From Diphasiastrum complanatum (taxonomy: Eukaryota; Streptophyta; Lycopodiopsida; Lycopodiales; Lycopodiaceae): a stretch of 64,000 nucleotides of DNA. Under the pieces are notes generated by a model, which saw only the letters and a list, made by a program, of their open reading frames with translations, was not told the DNA's origin and made no database searches. This document shows, piece by piece, positions 46,086-57,858 of the stretch (positions are counted from its first letter, which is position 1; every line of letters starts with the position of its first letter). The stretch is from contig MU832652.1 in assembly GCA_029204225.1 (NCBI GenBank), forward strand, positions 1 through 64,000. The letters run 5' to 3'. A program made the position numbers and the translations under genes.

Positions 46086-46560
46086 CTGAGGGTTCCCTGG
46101 AACTCTGTTTGCAAGAGTAAAGTCCAGAGCAGATCACTCACGTTCAGGACGTCAATTCTGCTACTTGGGTCTTAGACTTTGTTGGACACTGAAATAAAAA
46201 ACAAGTTAAAGCTCCTGCACAGAGATTTTGCAAAGAACTTTAGGATCCAATTTGTTGCTGTAGTTGCTTTCACATTGTTTAGCACTTTATTGTGCTGTTG
46301 AGGTTTAGGCAGGCTTAGAGTTGCTGATTTCTGTGTATGTTCTGCATTTAGCACGGTTTGCTCAGTACAGACATTTAAGATGCTCCAGAGGAGGCATCAT
46401 CTCTGTAAACTCCTTGTTATAATATGAGCAGCTGTCTGGTCTGTGCTGTCTTCTGTTTTCAAACTGAAGTCAGAGGTTTTTGTAAGTGCGAACTATCTGT
46501 GCAGCTTCATTTATAAATAACAAAATATGTTGTTGTTTTAGGGTTTTGCAATGTGGATGC
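46086..46560 (+). terminator. Probable AP4S 3' UTR and polyadenylation region
   Basis: AAATAAA-type signals occur near 46191 (GAAATAAAAAAC) and near 46513 (TATAAATAAC). Either could direct cleavage. The end of the transcript cannot be fixed by eye. Confidence 0.4.
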
Positions 46561-48736
46561 TAAGCCCTTAATTAGATATTGGGACAGGACAGTTTCTTTT
46601 GATTTAAGACTTGTAAGTTGTTTTTAGTTTTAGTGATGGTTTCTATTGAAGCTGGAGGAAATATTTGTGCTGCTGTAGTTATTTTGACAACATTCACTTA
46701 AAAGTCCTAAATTTATTCTAGGGGAGTACAACATGCACGAAGGTCTTTTAGTAACTCCAGAATCTCGTTTTGATAGAGTGTATTCCTTGTATTTCTCCAT
46801 TCAAAGAGGACACGATACCTCGTATATATTGTATTTTCCTCTATTGGATATCCTCTATTAAGATGTTGGAGTTCCAAGCATCGTAGGCATAGCAGTTTTT
46901 TTGACTATTTGGAGTGTGCTCATTTCATGAGCACAAAAGTGTTCTGAGATTTGAGGTTTTATCAAGGTCAATGCTGGCCAAGGTAAAACCTACATATAAA
47001 AGGCTACCCATATCAGTTTCCAAATTATTATAGTTCCAAAGTCGGGTAACAAATGTCTTTTTACTTTGGTGCTTTGATGATTGTTGATAGCTTCAAAATT
47101 GCTCTTCCATTCTTATGTTCACATGGACCAATACAAATCCTGCAGGTGGACGTCAATGTGATGAACACAAACCCCCATAGTGTCCTAGACTTTAGTTGCC
47201 CATTGGACAGGTCTTAAAAGCATGCTATTGAGCTATAAAATTACCCATAGTCAAAATGGTTGCTCGGGCACAAACTCCTATAATGTGAACCTTAGAAGCC
47301 CGTTCCGACCTGGAACGAAACGTAATGTCAATTCAGAATGTGGCCTTTAAATGCAAAAAATAAAAAAAATATTAACACTTACCTTTGGTACTTCTCCCAT
47401 CCTTTTAGATATGCTAAATCATGCAAGAGCATTTAGGCAATGAGTTATTTGTTCTTGATTTTTTACATTTTTTACGTCTCATAATTTCTTTTGGAACTTT
47501 TATAAGCCTAAGTTGATTATTTTACTTGATACTTTTGATAAAAGCTGACTATGGTAGCACTAACATAATTCACATATTTCACCTCTTTTTCTGATTCTAT
47601 TGAGTATGAAGTGATTGCTTTTGAATTCTACAAATCTATGATCTTTGTACAAGTAGACTCTTTTGGAGATTAGTTATATGATTTACTTCTTTTTGTTACT
47701 CAATAAGGGTTACTCTTTTAAAAGAATCATGGAAAGAATGTCACTTAAAAAAAAATACAAATGGTTTTTTTTTCGGTTGGTATTTAAGCTTTTGGTCTCT
47801 TCAACATGATCAATAATAAATTTTTCAAAAGAGGAGAATCAGCCCTTTGCTTCCGGGATTTTGTATATTGTCTATTTCTTCTTAGTATTAGCTTTTATAG
47901 TTCTTGGGGGTGGTTTTAGTTTTGTATTTCTTTGTTTTGTTCTTAGAGTAAAATTGGTGATCATCATTTGCCTCTTAGTCTACCTAAGAGAATCTTGATT
48001 CTCTCAAGCATTCAAACATGCACTTATGCTTGGGTACAAATTTTTGTTTTGTTAAATAATTGCGAATTATTTTATTTCATTTTTGGCCACATTTGGGAAC
48101 ACGTTCTGGAATGGGCAACTATGATGTGAACATAGACTTGGGCAACATTAGCATTTCTTATGTGACATTCTTTATAGGTAGGGCCCTTTTGAGTCGAGAG
48201 TTCATTGGATGTCATAAAGTTGCATCACATTGGTCCTCATTAAGGGAAATCTATGTCTACTATGTGTAGAACTCATACCTTCACCAGTGATTTACCATGT
48301 TATCACACCTAAGCTTCCTCCAAATATCTTAACAAATTTTTATAGGGAATGAATTTTCATTGTTTTTATGATGCTTTTATATTGTTTTATAGCAAGATAA
48401 TACTCCCAATAAGTTTGTAAAACCTTTTTGAATTTTCTTGTATAGATGCAATACCTTATTACGTTTATCAAAGTAATAAAGGTGATGTATACATATCTAT
48501 AGATCATTGAAATATTTCAAGATAACAAACACAAGGACAAATGTGACTCATATTTGTAGGGTGAATCAACACAGATTGTAGTCTATAAGTAATGTGGGTG
48601 GAAAAAAGAAGGGCACAATTAAATTCAAAATTAGGATGTTGAATAAAACTTGAGTTTCGTTCACATGGTAGTAGAAGAGTATCGGTAACTTATCAGTCTT
48701 AGAGGGATATTTGATGGTATTCTTACATAACTACTC
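46561..48736. other. Intergenic DNA, no gene seen
   Basis: AT-rich. I recognise no gene or retroelement domain. Confidence 0.5.
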
Positions 48737-49004
48737 CATTAATGGGAGTGTTTGGTCTCAAGTTCGAGCCTTCCCTTGGAAACCAAGAAGCATTAATGGG
48801 AGTGACCCAACGGGGTTGGCTCAACTGGTTAGCTTGGCATCCAAAGTTTCTTTGGTCCCAGGTTCGAGCCTCCCCTTGGAAACCAAGAAGCATTAATGGG
48901 AGTGACCCAACGGGGTTAGCTTAACTGGTTATCTCGGCATCCAAAGTTTCTTTGGTCCCAAGTTCGAGCCTCCCCTTGAAAACCAAGAAGCATTAATGGG
49001 AGTG
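48737..49004 (+). repeat. 100-bp tandem array with tRNA-like promoter boxes
   Basis: The unit start CATTAATGGGAGTG recurs at 48737, 48791, 48891 and 48991; the full units have a period of exactly 100 bp. Each full unit holds TGGCTCAACTGGTTAG (A-box-like) and, about 43 nt later, GGTTCGAGCCTCC (B-box-like), the internal promoter layout of tRNA genes and SINEs. The first unit is internally deleted. No intact cloverleaf is evident. Confidence 0.8.
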
Positions 49005-50003
49005 GGCAATGAAAATTTCATGAAATGATACTACACCTACTCATAAACTCAAGGGGAATATGACCAATCCTTATGTGAAGAAATTTGTTAAAAAGGTTAA
49101 GTTTCAACCTTCATTATTAATTTTAGTCGTTAGGTAACAAGATCAAATCTCAAGCAAAATGTGTCACTTCTTTATTTCTAGTAGGAAAAACTCATATTGT
49201 GATTGCAAAGCATATTTTTTTAAGACTAGATGTATGTAGCCAATTATTGGTGACTTTTTGAGAAAGATGATGTATTCACTCTTGATATAGCATTGAAAAT
49301 GGTAGCTGTAGATTATCTATCAAACACTTATCTAGGTTTATTTTCACAAGAGCTACTGTTCTAACCTCATGCTATTTCTTACCAAGGGTAGATTGTTCAA
49401 AGAATTTTTATAGTCTTTTTTGATGTTAATGATAAAAAGCTATTGGGTCTCCAAACAACAAAAGGTCTAATATTGTGGATATGCAACATATATATTGTAC
49501 ATAATGAAAGCTAATGCCATCTCCAGCCTGGTCAAGCTAGAATAGAGTGTTGCATGTGATGATGGAGACCGATGCTCTAATCACAATTTGTGGAAAAGGG
49601 ACATCTAGGTACTCACATGCTCAAATTGGCTTGGCCTACAATGTGGATGTAAATAACATTTTAGGCCAAGCTAATTTGTAGATTATAATGCGAGTGCAAA
49701 ATAACATTGTTGCAAAACCAAAAAAACATCTCATTGTTATCAAACATTATTGCAATATTTAGAAAATATCTAGATAGAGCAATATATTCTCAATAAGGGA
49801 GGAGAGAGGATCAAGGCCTTAGAGAATAATTGATGCTAGGGGTCTTTCCAAAACATGAAATTTTTAACTATGATGTAGCCAAATAAGATATTTGTCAAAC
49901 TTGTGTCAAAACTACACTAGTGGAGTCTACCAATAAGCCATTGGTTAGAAATTGGGACTTATTTCATGTTGTTGAGGCGTTGTTCTATTCCAATCGGTCT
50001 CAC

Positions 50004-50008
<5 letters not shown>
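49005..50008. other. Intergenic DNA, no gene seen
   Basis: AT-rich, with no recognisable coding sequence. Confidence 0.5.

Positions 50009-50053
<45 letters not shown>
50009..50053. repeat. (AG)n microsatellite
   Basis: About 22 uninterrupted AG units. Confidence 0.95.
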
Positions 50054-50057
<4 letters not shown>

Positions 50058-50985
50058 CTTAGTCGGTGAAATATGTTCACCAAATAAAAATTTTGTTTTC
50101 TTTAAAAATCTTAAGTAAAGATAAAGGCCTTTTTGCTCATGTGTGGCTTGAAAATCACATGTCAGTGGGCAAGCCTCACCCCACCACGACATACGAAAAA
50201 AGTTATGAGTTAAAAGATTCAAAAATTGTAAGAGCCTTCTCAAAAAATGCAAGACATAGGAGGTAAACTTAGAATAGGTTTTTGAGCACAAATGTAGAGA
50301 ACACTTTTTGTTTTTCTCTCGAGTTCGAAGTAGTCCCAACGCTTTGTAGTAGTAGGGGGAGTAAATGGCAAAAACTTTTTGGTCTTGTCGTCCTGCTCAG
50401 CTGAGTTGGAATTTCAACTCAACTCTCAACCTCAAGAAGACAAATGGAGCTCCTTACGCAGTGGGCAGTGGGCAGTGGGCACTTGATGAAGGACAACAAG
50501 TGCCAACAACGCTTGAAGAAAAAGAAAGACGAATCTAGATTCTGCATAGCAGATACACTCTCGATTCGACAGGCAGCTGCTCTCTTTAACTACACGTTGA
50601 CGCAACAACTGCTTTTGACCGCAAGTGAATGAATCTGGCCCACGAAACCATCCATCATCATACCACCCTTGCTTCTTTGCATCCATCCATGATCCATCGA
50701 TCCATCCCATCAAACCTTTTTCACTCTCCGCACAAACAAACACTACACTATTCTACACTCTCACTTGCCAACACCAAAGCAAGCAAGGCTCAAGCAAACA
50801 CACAAAAGAGACAGTCAAAAGTCAAGAATCCAACAGCCACTAGATCCTGGTTGCTTCTAATAGTACACAAAATAAGCCCATCAAAACAAGCTTTATTTCT
50901 TATATTCAATTCTACCTCTAATGACAGAATCACCACCTATGTATTGGGTGTCTGTGCGCATTCAAAATTCACCATTCCTTTTGGC
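50054..50985. other. Intergenic DNA, no gene seen
   Basis: No recognised coding sequence. A short AGTGGGC triplication lies near 50460-50480. Several overlapping open stretches have no family features. Confidence 0.45.
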
Positions 50986-50989
50986 ACTT

Positions 50990-51250
50990 TAGATGCCACA
51001 TGGAAAGACGATGGCCAGCCGCATCCGGAAGCGCTTCCAAGCAGGGGTGTCAGCGCCTCCTGTGTCCTTTTGTACTAGGGGCCAACTTAGATACGCGCAC
51101 GCAGGGGCAGGGAGGCCGTTGTTGTTGTGCGGAAGAGCGGGTCCCAATGTCTCGCCCAGGCCCCCACGGCCTCCCCTCCCCCACCCCCCCCTCCTTAAAA
51201 GCCCCTCCCTGCCCTACCCACTCTCTCTATCTGGTACCATATAATATCTA
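50990..51250 (+). other. GC-rich island, possible promoter or first exon
   Basis: A locally GC-rich block with a C-rich tract (51165-51190) and a CTTAAAAGCCCC TATA-like element near 51195. Open frames start at 51000 and 51014 but their predicted Pro/Arg-rich peptides are not recognisable. It could be a gene 5' end whose remainder has been lost, or chance. Confidence 0.25.
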
Positions 51251-52087
51251 CCCTACTACATACATAGCTCCCAACCCCTTCCAAGCCACATTTTAGCATG
51301 GCAATAAAGTATTTGTAATCTAGTCTTCCCACCACCCAAAAAAAGGGGGTCAAATTTGACATTGAAAATGTGGACTTTGAACTCATGAATTCAAAGGGTG
51401 GTTTAGACTTTAGACTAGACTAGGATGCCCCACTGGGCATAGGGTCCCTCTTCAAAATGTAGGCCTACCATTTGGTTCCATTAAAACAAAAGGCCTTTGT
51501 ACCCCCCTCTTTTTGTAGTTGTTTGAGTTGTTAGCTATGAAGTGGCAAGGGCCCTTGGGTACACATAGGCTACTCTACTTCACTTTTTAAACGTAGGGAT
51601 AGTGTCCAGCATGTTGAGTTGTCAAGGGCAACTTTAAGAAAATGAATCAATCACAAGCCAATCATGTTCCAACATTCCATTTCTACTTATCACAAAAATA
51701 TAAAGTAGGGGTGGTCCTTTGCGTGTCATTTAACTTGCCAAAAGAGAAAGGTGGGAGGTAAGAGACATGGGCCATGCAATGCCTATTGACGCCAATCTCA
51801 AACCATCCTAGTGAGGTATTGCATGTTCAGTCAAGTAGATGACAAAAAATTAACCCACTAGAGAGAGTTCTTTGATATTACAAACACAAAGTCTTTTGAG
51901 TGGTTACACCAATCATCACTTTACACTATCATCACTTTCACTTTGGCTTTTAGGCTGAAGTTCAAACTAGGCCCTAATGAAAGTATTTAGAGGCTTTTGC
52001 TACAAAAAATAGATCATTTACAATGTTAAGGGCCATGATAAGCTCAATTCCTTTGAAAAGAGATAACTCATGGATTTGCATATACAC
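51251..52087. other. Intergenic DNA, no gene seen
   Basis: Nothing recognised. Confidence 0.5.
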
Positions 52088-52835
52088 TGGAGGTCCTTAA
52101 ACAACATGGAGGGTTCAGATAAAATAAAAGCATGCACTCCACAAATAAATGCATTGATCGTGTGTGCATTGTGAATGGGAAAAGTGTAGCTATCTTGATT
52201 TAAATTGCTTGCTATGTAGAAGTTCATTCTAATTAAAGAAAAGAGGGAGACAAAGAGAGCCGTAGGAGATTAATGATCAAAGTTTGAGAGAAAATTGATC
52301 ATCTAGGACAAGGGAGGAGAAACAAGTGTATGCATGGGGAGTAGGATGCATGGCCCCATACATATACATGGGTGGGGGGAGGAGGTCCATGCATCCGTGC
52401 GTGACTAGAAATTGGCCATTTGGCCGGACAAAATTGGTCAATATTTGGATGAACTTGTCTATCGAGGAGGAAAATTGTAGCAAATGTGGACATGAGAAGA
52501 GTAAAGTCGCACATGGAGAGTTCTGGAGGTCCTTAAACAACATGGAGAGTTCAGATACAATAAAAGCATGCACTCCACAAATAAATGCATTGATTGTGTG
52601 TGCATTGTGAATAAGTGTAGCTATCTTGATTTAAATTGCTTGTTATGCAGGAGTTCATTCTAATTAAGGAAAAGAGGGAGACAAAGAGAGTCGTAGGAGA
52701 TTAATGATCAAAGTTTGAGAGAAAATTGATCATCTAGGACAAGGGAGGACAAAATTGGTCAATATCTGGATGAACTTGTCTGTCGAGGAGAAAAATTGTA
52801 GCAAATGTGGACATGAGAAGAGTAAAGTCGCACAT
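52088..52835 (+). repeat. Direct segmental duplication, two copies
   Basis: 52088-52514 and 52524-52835 are near-identical, from TGGAGGTCCTTAAACAACAT to GTAAAGTCGCACAT. The first copy is longer because of a 108-bp insertion at 52319-52426. Confidence 0.9.
52319..52426. mobile_element. 108-bp insertion, MITE-like
   Basis: It is present in copy 1 and absent from copy 2 of the duplication, where AGGGAGGACAAAATT is continuous. GGA stands at both edges, consistent with a 3-bp target duplication. The insert is rich in ATGCATGG/CCATGCAT words and resembles 30980-31125. Confidence 0.6.
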
Positions 52836-53830
52836 TTTCAACCATTACAAATTGCAAGTGCTAAGTTTTCTAAATCTATGATCCAATTGCATAAAACTAG
52901 AGCAAGTAAGAAACTACTTTGTTGAGAAAAAGAAATGGCTTGTTGAATTGAACTAGTTCACTTTCTCGAACTTTGATTATTATGAGTGTACTTGGGATAA
53001 TTGAAATAAACATGTCCCTAGGTCATTTAGTTAAAAATTCAAATCATCAATTTTTTTGAAAATTGATTAGCTTTTTACAAACTTGATCTACATGACAAGA
53101 ATAAAAACTTGAAATGAGCAATACTAGGCCATACTTCCATTTCATCTCCCCCTCTTCTCTTTAGACATATCCATTCTGATTTTACCACTCCTCAACCTCT
53201 GCGACTTCGATTCTTCCTCTTGTTTTATTGTCCCTGGCCTATCCAATCATTTATTTCTCCTTGAATTCACTTGGACTTCTTGTCTTTTTTCCAAATCTCC
53301 TCCCCTTCTTCTTGATGCTATCTATGGAGTTCTTATATCCACGCGGGAGGTCAATCACTAGACTAGAGATAGTTCCACTTCTCCACTTGAATCAATTTCG
53401 TTTTTCATGATTATCATCATCAACTTCAAAATCCTTGAGCATATTGAGGAAAGACTTTGTAGAAGTCTCTTCCAAAAAGGATACACTTCTTGGGAACACA
53501 TCATGGACTTTGTCTATTCACTTAGTCTCAAATGTCTCATAAGAGAACTTGGTCTTTCTGTGCTAATTAGCAGCCAGATCTACCAGCATGATTGAAGATC
53601 TACTCATTTTTACTTTTGTTGTTTTACAATTTTGTTGTTTTTCACTACTTGTTGATTCTTTTTTGGAAAAGACACCATTAAAAACAAAAAAAAAGAAAAA
53701 GAATGATGAGCAAAAATCAAGAAAGTCATCGGATCAGAAAAAGAGGAAGAAAATTATTTTCAGGATTCAAATTGTGATAGAAAATGACTCAAAAAATCAC
53801 TTTTTTAGTAAGATCTTGAACAAACAGTCA
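52836..53830. other. Intergenic DNA, no gene seen
   Basis: AT-rich with A-runs near 53690. No recognised coding sequence. Confidence 0.45.
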
Positions 53831-53835
53831 TATGA

Positions 53836-54160
53836 ACCTTCGCCTAGCTTCTTGATCATACATCTAGTTCAGATTTACCTATATTGAGGTGGGCAAAGGT
53901 TGGTTTGCACAGTAAGTACCTGTTTTCAAGCTAGGTGAGAGTTCAAAGATATTCCACTTTGGGAACCTTCGCCGAGCATGCTACATTCATTATGAACCTT
54001 CGTCGTCTTGACAGATGGATTTAGAATGCCAAAATTAGGTTGGACATAGGTTTAGATCTTGAAATTTTCTATCAAATGTAGTACCTAGGCGAAGGATGCA
54101 CTTAGGCGAGGGTTAGACCTCCAGAACTTTCACTGATCTATACCATTGGCCAAGAACCTT
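53836..54160 (+). repeat. Interspersed GAACCTTCGCCGAG-like words upstream of family X
   Basis: GAACCTTCGCC, GAACCTTCGTCG and GAACCTTCGTTGAG, plus inverse GGCGAAGG forms, occur at least six times in 325 bp. They lie just before the TATA box and could be binding sites or decayed tandem repeats. Confidence 0.6.
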
Positions 54161-54270
54161 CGTTGAGAATTTTGGAAGCTATTTGCATAGTACTGAACAT
54201 GCTTGCATATTTTTGTCCAGAACTGTTCAGCCAAACTAGTACTTTGTCTAATAGACGCTCAAAATTAGCT

Positions 54271-54279
54271 TATAAAAGG
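54271..54279 (+). promoter_or_regulatory. TATA box of family X (plus copy)
   Basis: TATAAAAGG lies 150 bp before the ATG. The segment from here to the ATG aligns with the minus copy. Confidence 0.55.
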
Positions 54280-54420
54280 GTTGATTTCGATTTCCTTTCT
54301 CACTTGTGATAGCGAAGCTCTTGCGAATTTTTCTCGCGACCTAACTTTTTCAAAACTTTTACACAGCCTTATGATACACAAGCCTTCCATTCTCAGTTTT
54401 ACTTATTATTCTTTGCCACC

Positions 54421-54942
54421 ATGTCTTCTACCGAGTCAGATCCCCATCTTTCACCCAGATTTGTCGTACTACGTGATGTTCCAATCTCAACGGACATCAT
54501 GTCACTTCCTAGCACAAGCAGAGTGGCTGAATGGTTGAACCTTGCTGAGCCCTTGCTCACGACGATGGGGATCCATGACAGAGCCTTCTCAAACAAAATA
54601 AGTATGGAGCTCATTAACATGGCGTTTGGTACTTGGAATGAAACCAAGGCCACGTTTTATTTCACTTTTCAAGGAGTCGTGTACAAGGTGCGGGTCAGTG
54701 AGGCCATAGGTATCATTTCTAGGCCTTGACCAACTCCATCTCACAAACATGCCAAATCAGTCATAAAGCCATTTGTTGATACCACCATCAACCAGTACCA
54801 TACGAATGATGGTTATATGTTGGAAGCCATTCGTGATCCCACCCTCCATGCTGTCACCTAGCTTCTGAACAACTTCCTGATGGTTGGGAACCTCAAGAAG
54901 GAAATGATCTCTTCCCAGATCCTCCACCACTTGGTTGAATCT
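54421..54942 (+). pseudogene. Family X N-terminal domain, truncated copy
   Basis: MSSTESDPHLSPRFVVLRDV begins a frame homologous to the N-terminal domain of 13352-15868. Shared segments include AEPLLTTMGIHDRAFSNKIS, FYFTFQGVVYKVRVSEA and LLNNFLMVGNLKKEM. In-frame stops are TGA at 54727 and TAG at 54859. At the TAG the other copy has CAG. Homology ends near 54942 at VES, so the linker and coiled coil are missing. Confidence 0.7.
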
Positions 54943-56180
54943 AACTACTTAGAAGTATATCCACATAAATCATTATCAAAAACATGATCATAACCTTTGA
55001 TCATAGGAAGTAAGAAGTAATTTAATTTATTGAAAATTGGATTGTACTCCAAATTCAAGCTACAATTACAGATATTTACACTGCTCACTCGTTTGATTTG
55101 ATCTTTCTCTTAATACAAAGGCCCAAACTTGATCTTGGTTGTCAAATTGATCTCCATGTGAAAGTGTGGTTGTCCACACGCGTGGAATCTAAGGGATAAG
55201 GCTGAGAAAGCTTATCCCTCTTTTGTTTAGTTATGTCTTCCATTTCTAGTTTATTAATTGATGTACATACCTCATTTTGGTGAAGATATTGGAGGAGGTG
55301 ATAGGTCTCTACATTGTGTAGAATTTTCTACATTGTCTTGCTTATGTGAATGATGACCATGACCTATTTTTTACGCATCTTTATGGATGTTATGCTCTCT
55401 AATTTTTGACATTAGTATAGGTCAAAAACAAGTCTCTCATCATACTTGATCCACTGGAAGATATTGACAATTTTTTTGGATGTTCCTACATCTTGACAAG
55501 GTCTCATAGTTAGAGATTGTTTAGGTTTGTTACTTTCTGCATATGGATTTCAACAATGCTTCAAACCCTACTCTAATCCAAATCCATTCAGTTTGTCTAT
55601 CAAGACTTGAAACTACCGAAATATATGAAGAATCGAGTCAGAAACAATAGCAAGTCGAAATCATCAGTATGAATCGAATTATCAATATCAAAATATTGTC
55701 ACGACCTAATAGGATCAATTTGATTCAATCATTTGATCAATTTTGAAATCCATTAAGATAGATCTGATTTGATCCTTCGACCTAGGTCAATTTCAATTTC
55801 ATTTTGACCTCGAACAATTTCGATCCTACATCACAATTTTGATCCTATATCTAATTTTGACTTGAAGTACAGAATTCTTCACGATCGGGGCCAAAATCCA
55901 ACAAATTTCGAACTGATTGATAGCGACTGATAACAGCTAGATGTAGTGCTTTAATCTCATTGCTCTATCAAACGGATTAGAGCTACAGAATGAAATCATT
56001 ACTTCACATTATGGACAAGGCAGTAGGACCATATGTAGAGATAAAAAGAGATGAATTAAGAATTGGATACCTTGTCTGATCTAAAAAGATGTTGGGAAAA
56101 ATATTATCGAATGTCTTGTTGCATGTATTATGTCAACCCATGCCTACTAGAATGCTAGTCAAAGGCCCATCTTGCATTTC
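54943..56180. other. Intergenic DNA, no gene seen
   Basis: AT-rich. Positions 55560-55960 are rich in GATC/TTTGATC words. CACACGCGTGG lies near 55176. No coding region is recognised. Confidence 0.5.
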
Positions 56181-56185
56181 ATAAA
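56181..56185. repeat. Target-site duplication ATAAA (left)
   Basis: It matches 57854-57858 exactly, on either side of the Athila-like element. Confidence 0.75.
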
Positions 56186-56292
56186 TGTTGGAGGGTTTGT
56201 GGATATCGAGGCAACTAGTTAATCCTCTTCATCTCTTTGATGCTTGTGTGCTTGGATCTAGGGTTAAGGGTGGATAGGAAATACCTACTACA
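56186..56292 (+). mobile_element. Athila-like 5' LTR with large internal deletion
   Basis: It has the correct LTR start TGTTGGAGGG and the correct end CCTACTACA but is only 107 bp, against 747 bp for the 3' LTR. The junction joins GATATCGAGG with CAACTAGTTAATCC, and CAA is shared at the break. Confidence 0.85.
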
Positions 56293-56296
56293 ATTT

Positions 56297-56314
56297 TGGC
56301 GCTGTTGCCGGGGA
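56297..56314 (+). other. Athila-like primer-binding site
   Basis: TGGCGCTGTTGCCGGGGA is the well-known primer-binding region of Athila-type plant gypsy elements, usually TGGCGCCGTTGCCGGGGA. Confidence 0.9.
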
Positions 56315-57106
56315 GCTATGCTGAATTTTCATTTTCAGCATGTTTATGATGGTTAGCTTGCATTTAGGCATCTTGGTTTTGGCATGCTAGGGTTAGTTTT
56401 GCATTATGGATGTGATTTGTGAGAGTTATGTCCAAAAACATTCAAAAAATGAGTGGGGACTGTATTTTTTGTTTTTTATTTATTTTTTATTTTTTTGCTC
56501 TTTTTGATTCAATTTTTGCCCAACTTTCTATTCTTTGTAATTCGTTCTAAATTGGTAAGATTGTAGAGCATTAAAGGGCTTTCTATCCATGTAATTGTTT
56601 TTGGATTCCGTTGAGTATTGAGCAAGTTAAAATTCTTTGAAGTTGGCAACAAAATTTTGTAAATTTGTCAAAAACCAAAAATTCTGTTTTTTATTTTTAT
56701 TTTTCTGCCCCATTTGATCCATTTTTTGCACTAACTTCTATCTTTTAAAATTCAATCTGAATAGATAGAGCTGTATAGCATTGAAAGGGCTTTGTGGAGA
56801 TATAATTTTTTTCTCATTTTGTTAAATATTGAGGAAGTTACAAACTTTTGAAAATGTCAAAAAAAAAAAAACTGTAACCTTGTCATTAGCTTCAACAATG
56901 TCATTGCTAGTAGCTGTACCTATCTACAAGGATCAAAATCAACAAGCATTATCTAAGGATCTTTTTTTGGATGGTGTCGACTACCCATTTGTCAATGAAC
57001 AAGGTTATCATGAATGGCTACCAAACCCATATGGTTATTATTGAAATTTGCATTCAAGCGTCGAGGTTGGTGTCATGGGACCGCCACCAGTTTTGGTGGG
57101 GGATAC
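56315..57106 (+). mobile_element. Athila-like internal remnant
   Basis: Under 800 bp remain between the LTRs, so gag and pol are deleted. A short frame ending in YGYY (57044) may be a scrap of coding sequence. The region ends in the purine tract TTTTGGTGGGGGATAC. Confidence 0.75.
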
Positions 57107-57853
57107 TGTTGGAGGGTTTGCGGATATCGAGAAAACCCTAACCATAGTTAATAGGTGAGAGGGATTTGGCACCCTGTGTGTGTAAGTCCAACCCGATGAT
57201 CACATAGCTATTTGATTAGTTAGAAGTTAATAAAAGGACTTTAGGTCTTTTTGTGGGACTTTTAATGTTGCAGGGCCTAATAGTCAAGTTAGTGAATAAA
57301 AAGGATTCCCACCAAAATTCAAATCAGTTCCCTCCACTTTTTGAATTTCAAATACTTAGGGTAGAAATTGGCCAATAGGATTTGAGGCCAAAGCCCTAAA
57401 ATCCACTATATATAGTGGTGGATTCGAATCATTTGTACGTATTCTCTTCAATTCAATACAAGCAGGTTGGCCCTCTTATGGAATGAATATGGAATGTCCT
57501 TGCTCTTCATTTTCCTCCTCTAACTCTCATGTTTTCTTTGGATTTGCTGATTGTTGGATTTGATGCCTATTGGGATTGATCATTCTTATGCTTTTTGTGA
57601 GAGAGAAAGTAAGAGAGAGAAGAGTAAGTCTCTATCATTGTTGTGGATCTAGTGTTAATGGATGTAGTGTTAATGCTTAGTGTTAATGGATCTTAGTATG
57701 AGATATGAATCATATGCATTTGATGGATTATGAAATATGCTATCGCTCTCATGGGAACGAATCTCCGCGTGACAACTAGTCAATCCTCTTCATCTCCTTG
57801 ATGCTTGTGTGCTTGGATCTAGGGTTGAAGGTGGATAGGAAATACCCGCTATA
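57107..57853 (+). mobile_element. Athila-like 3' LTR
   Basis: This 747-bp LTR runs TGTTGGAGGG to CCCGCTATA and is homologous to 8820-9566. It contains a CTATATATAG TATA box near 57405. Confidence 0.9.
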
Positions 57854-57858
57854 ATAAA
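57854..57858. repeat. Target-site duplication ATAAA (right)
   Basis: Matches 56181-56185. Confidence 0.75.

Noticed and set aside
50429-51300. Several overlapping ORFs of 60-149 codons
   Set aside because: No domain, poor composition and overlap on both strands. Kept only as a possible GC-rich promoter-like island.
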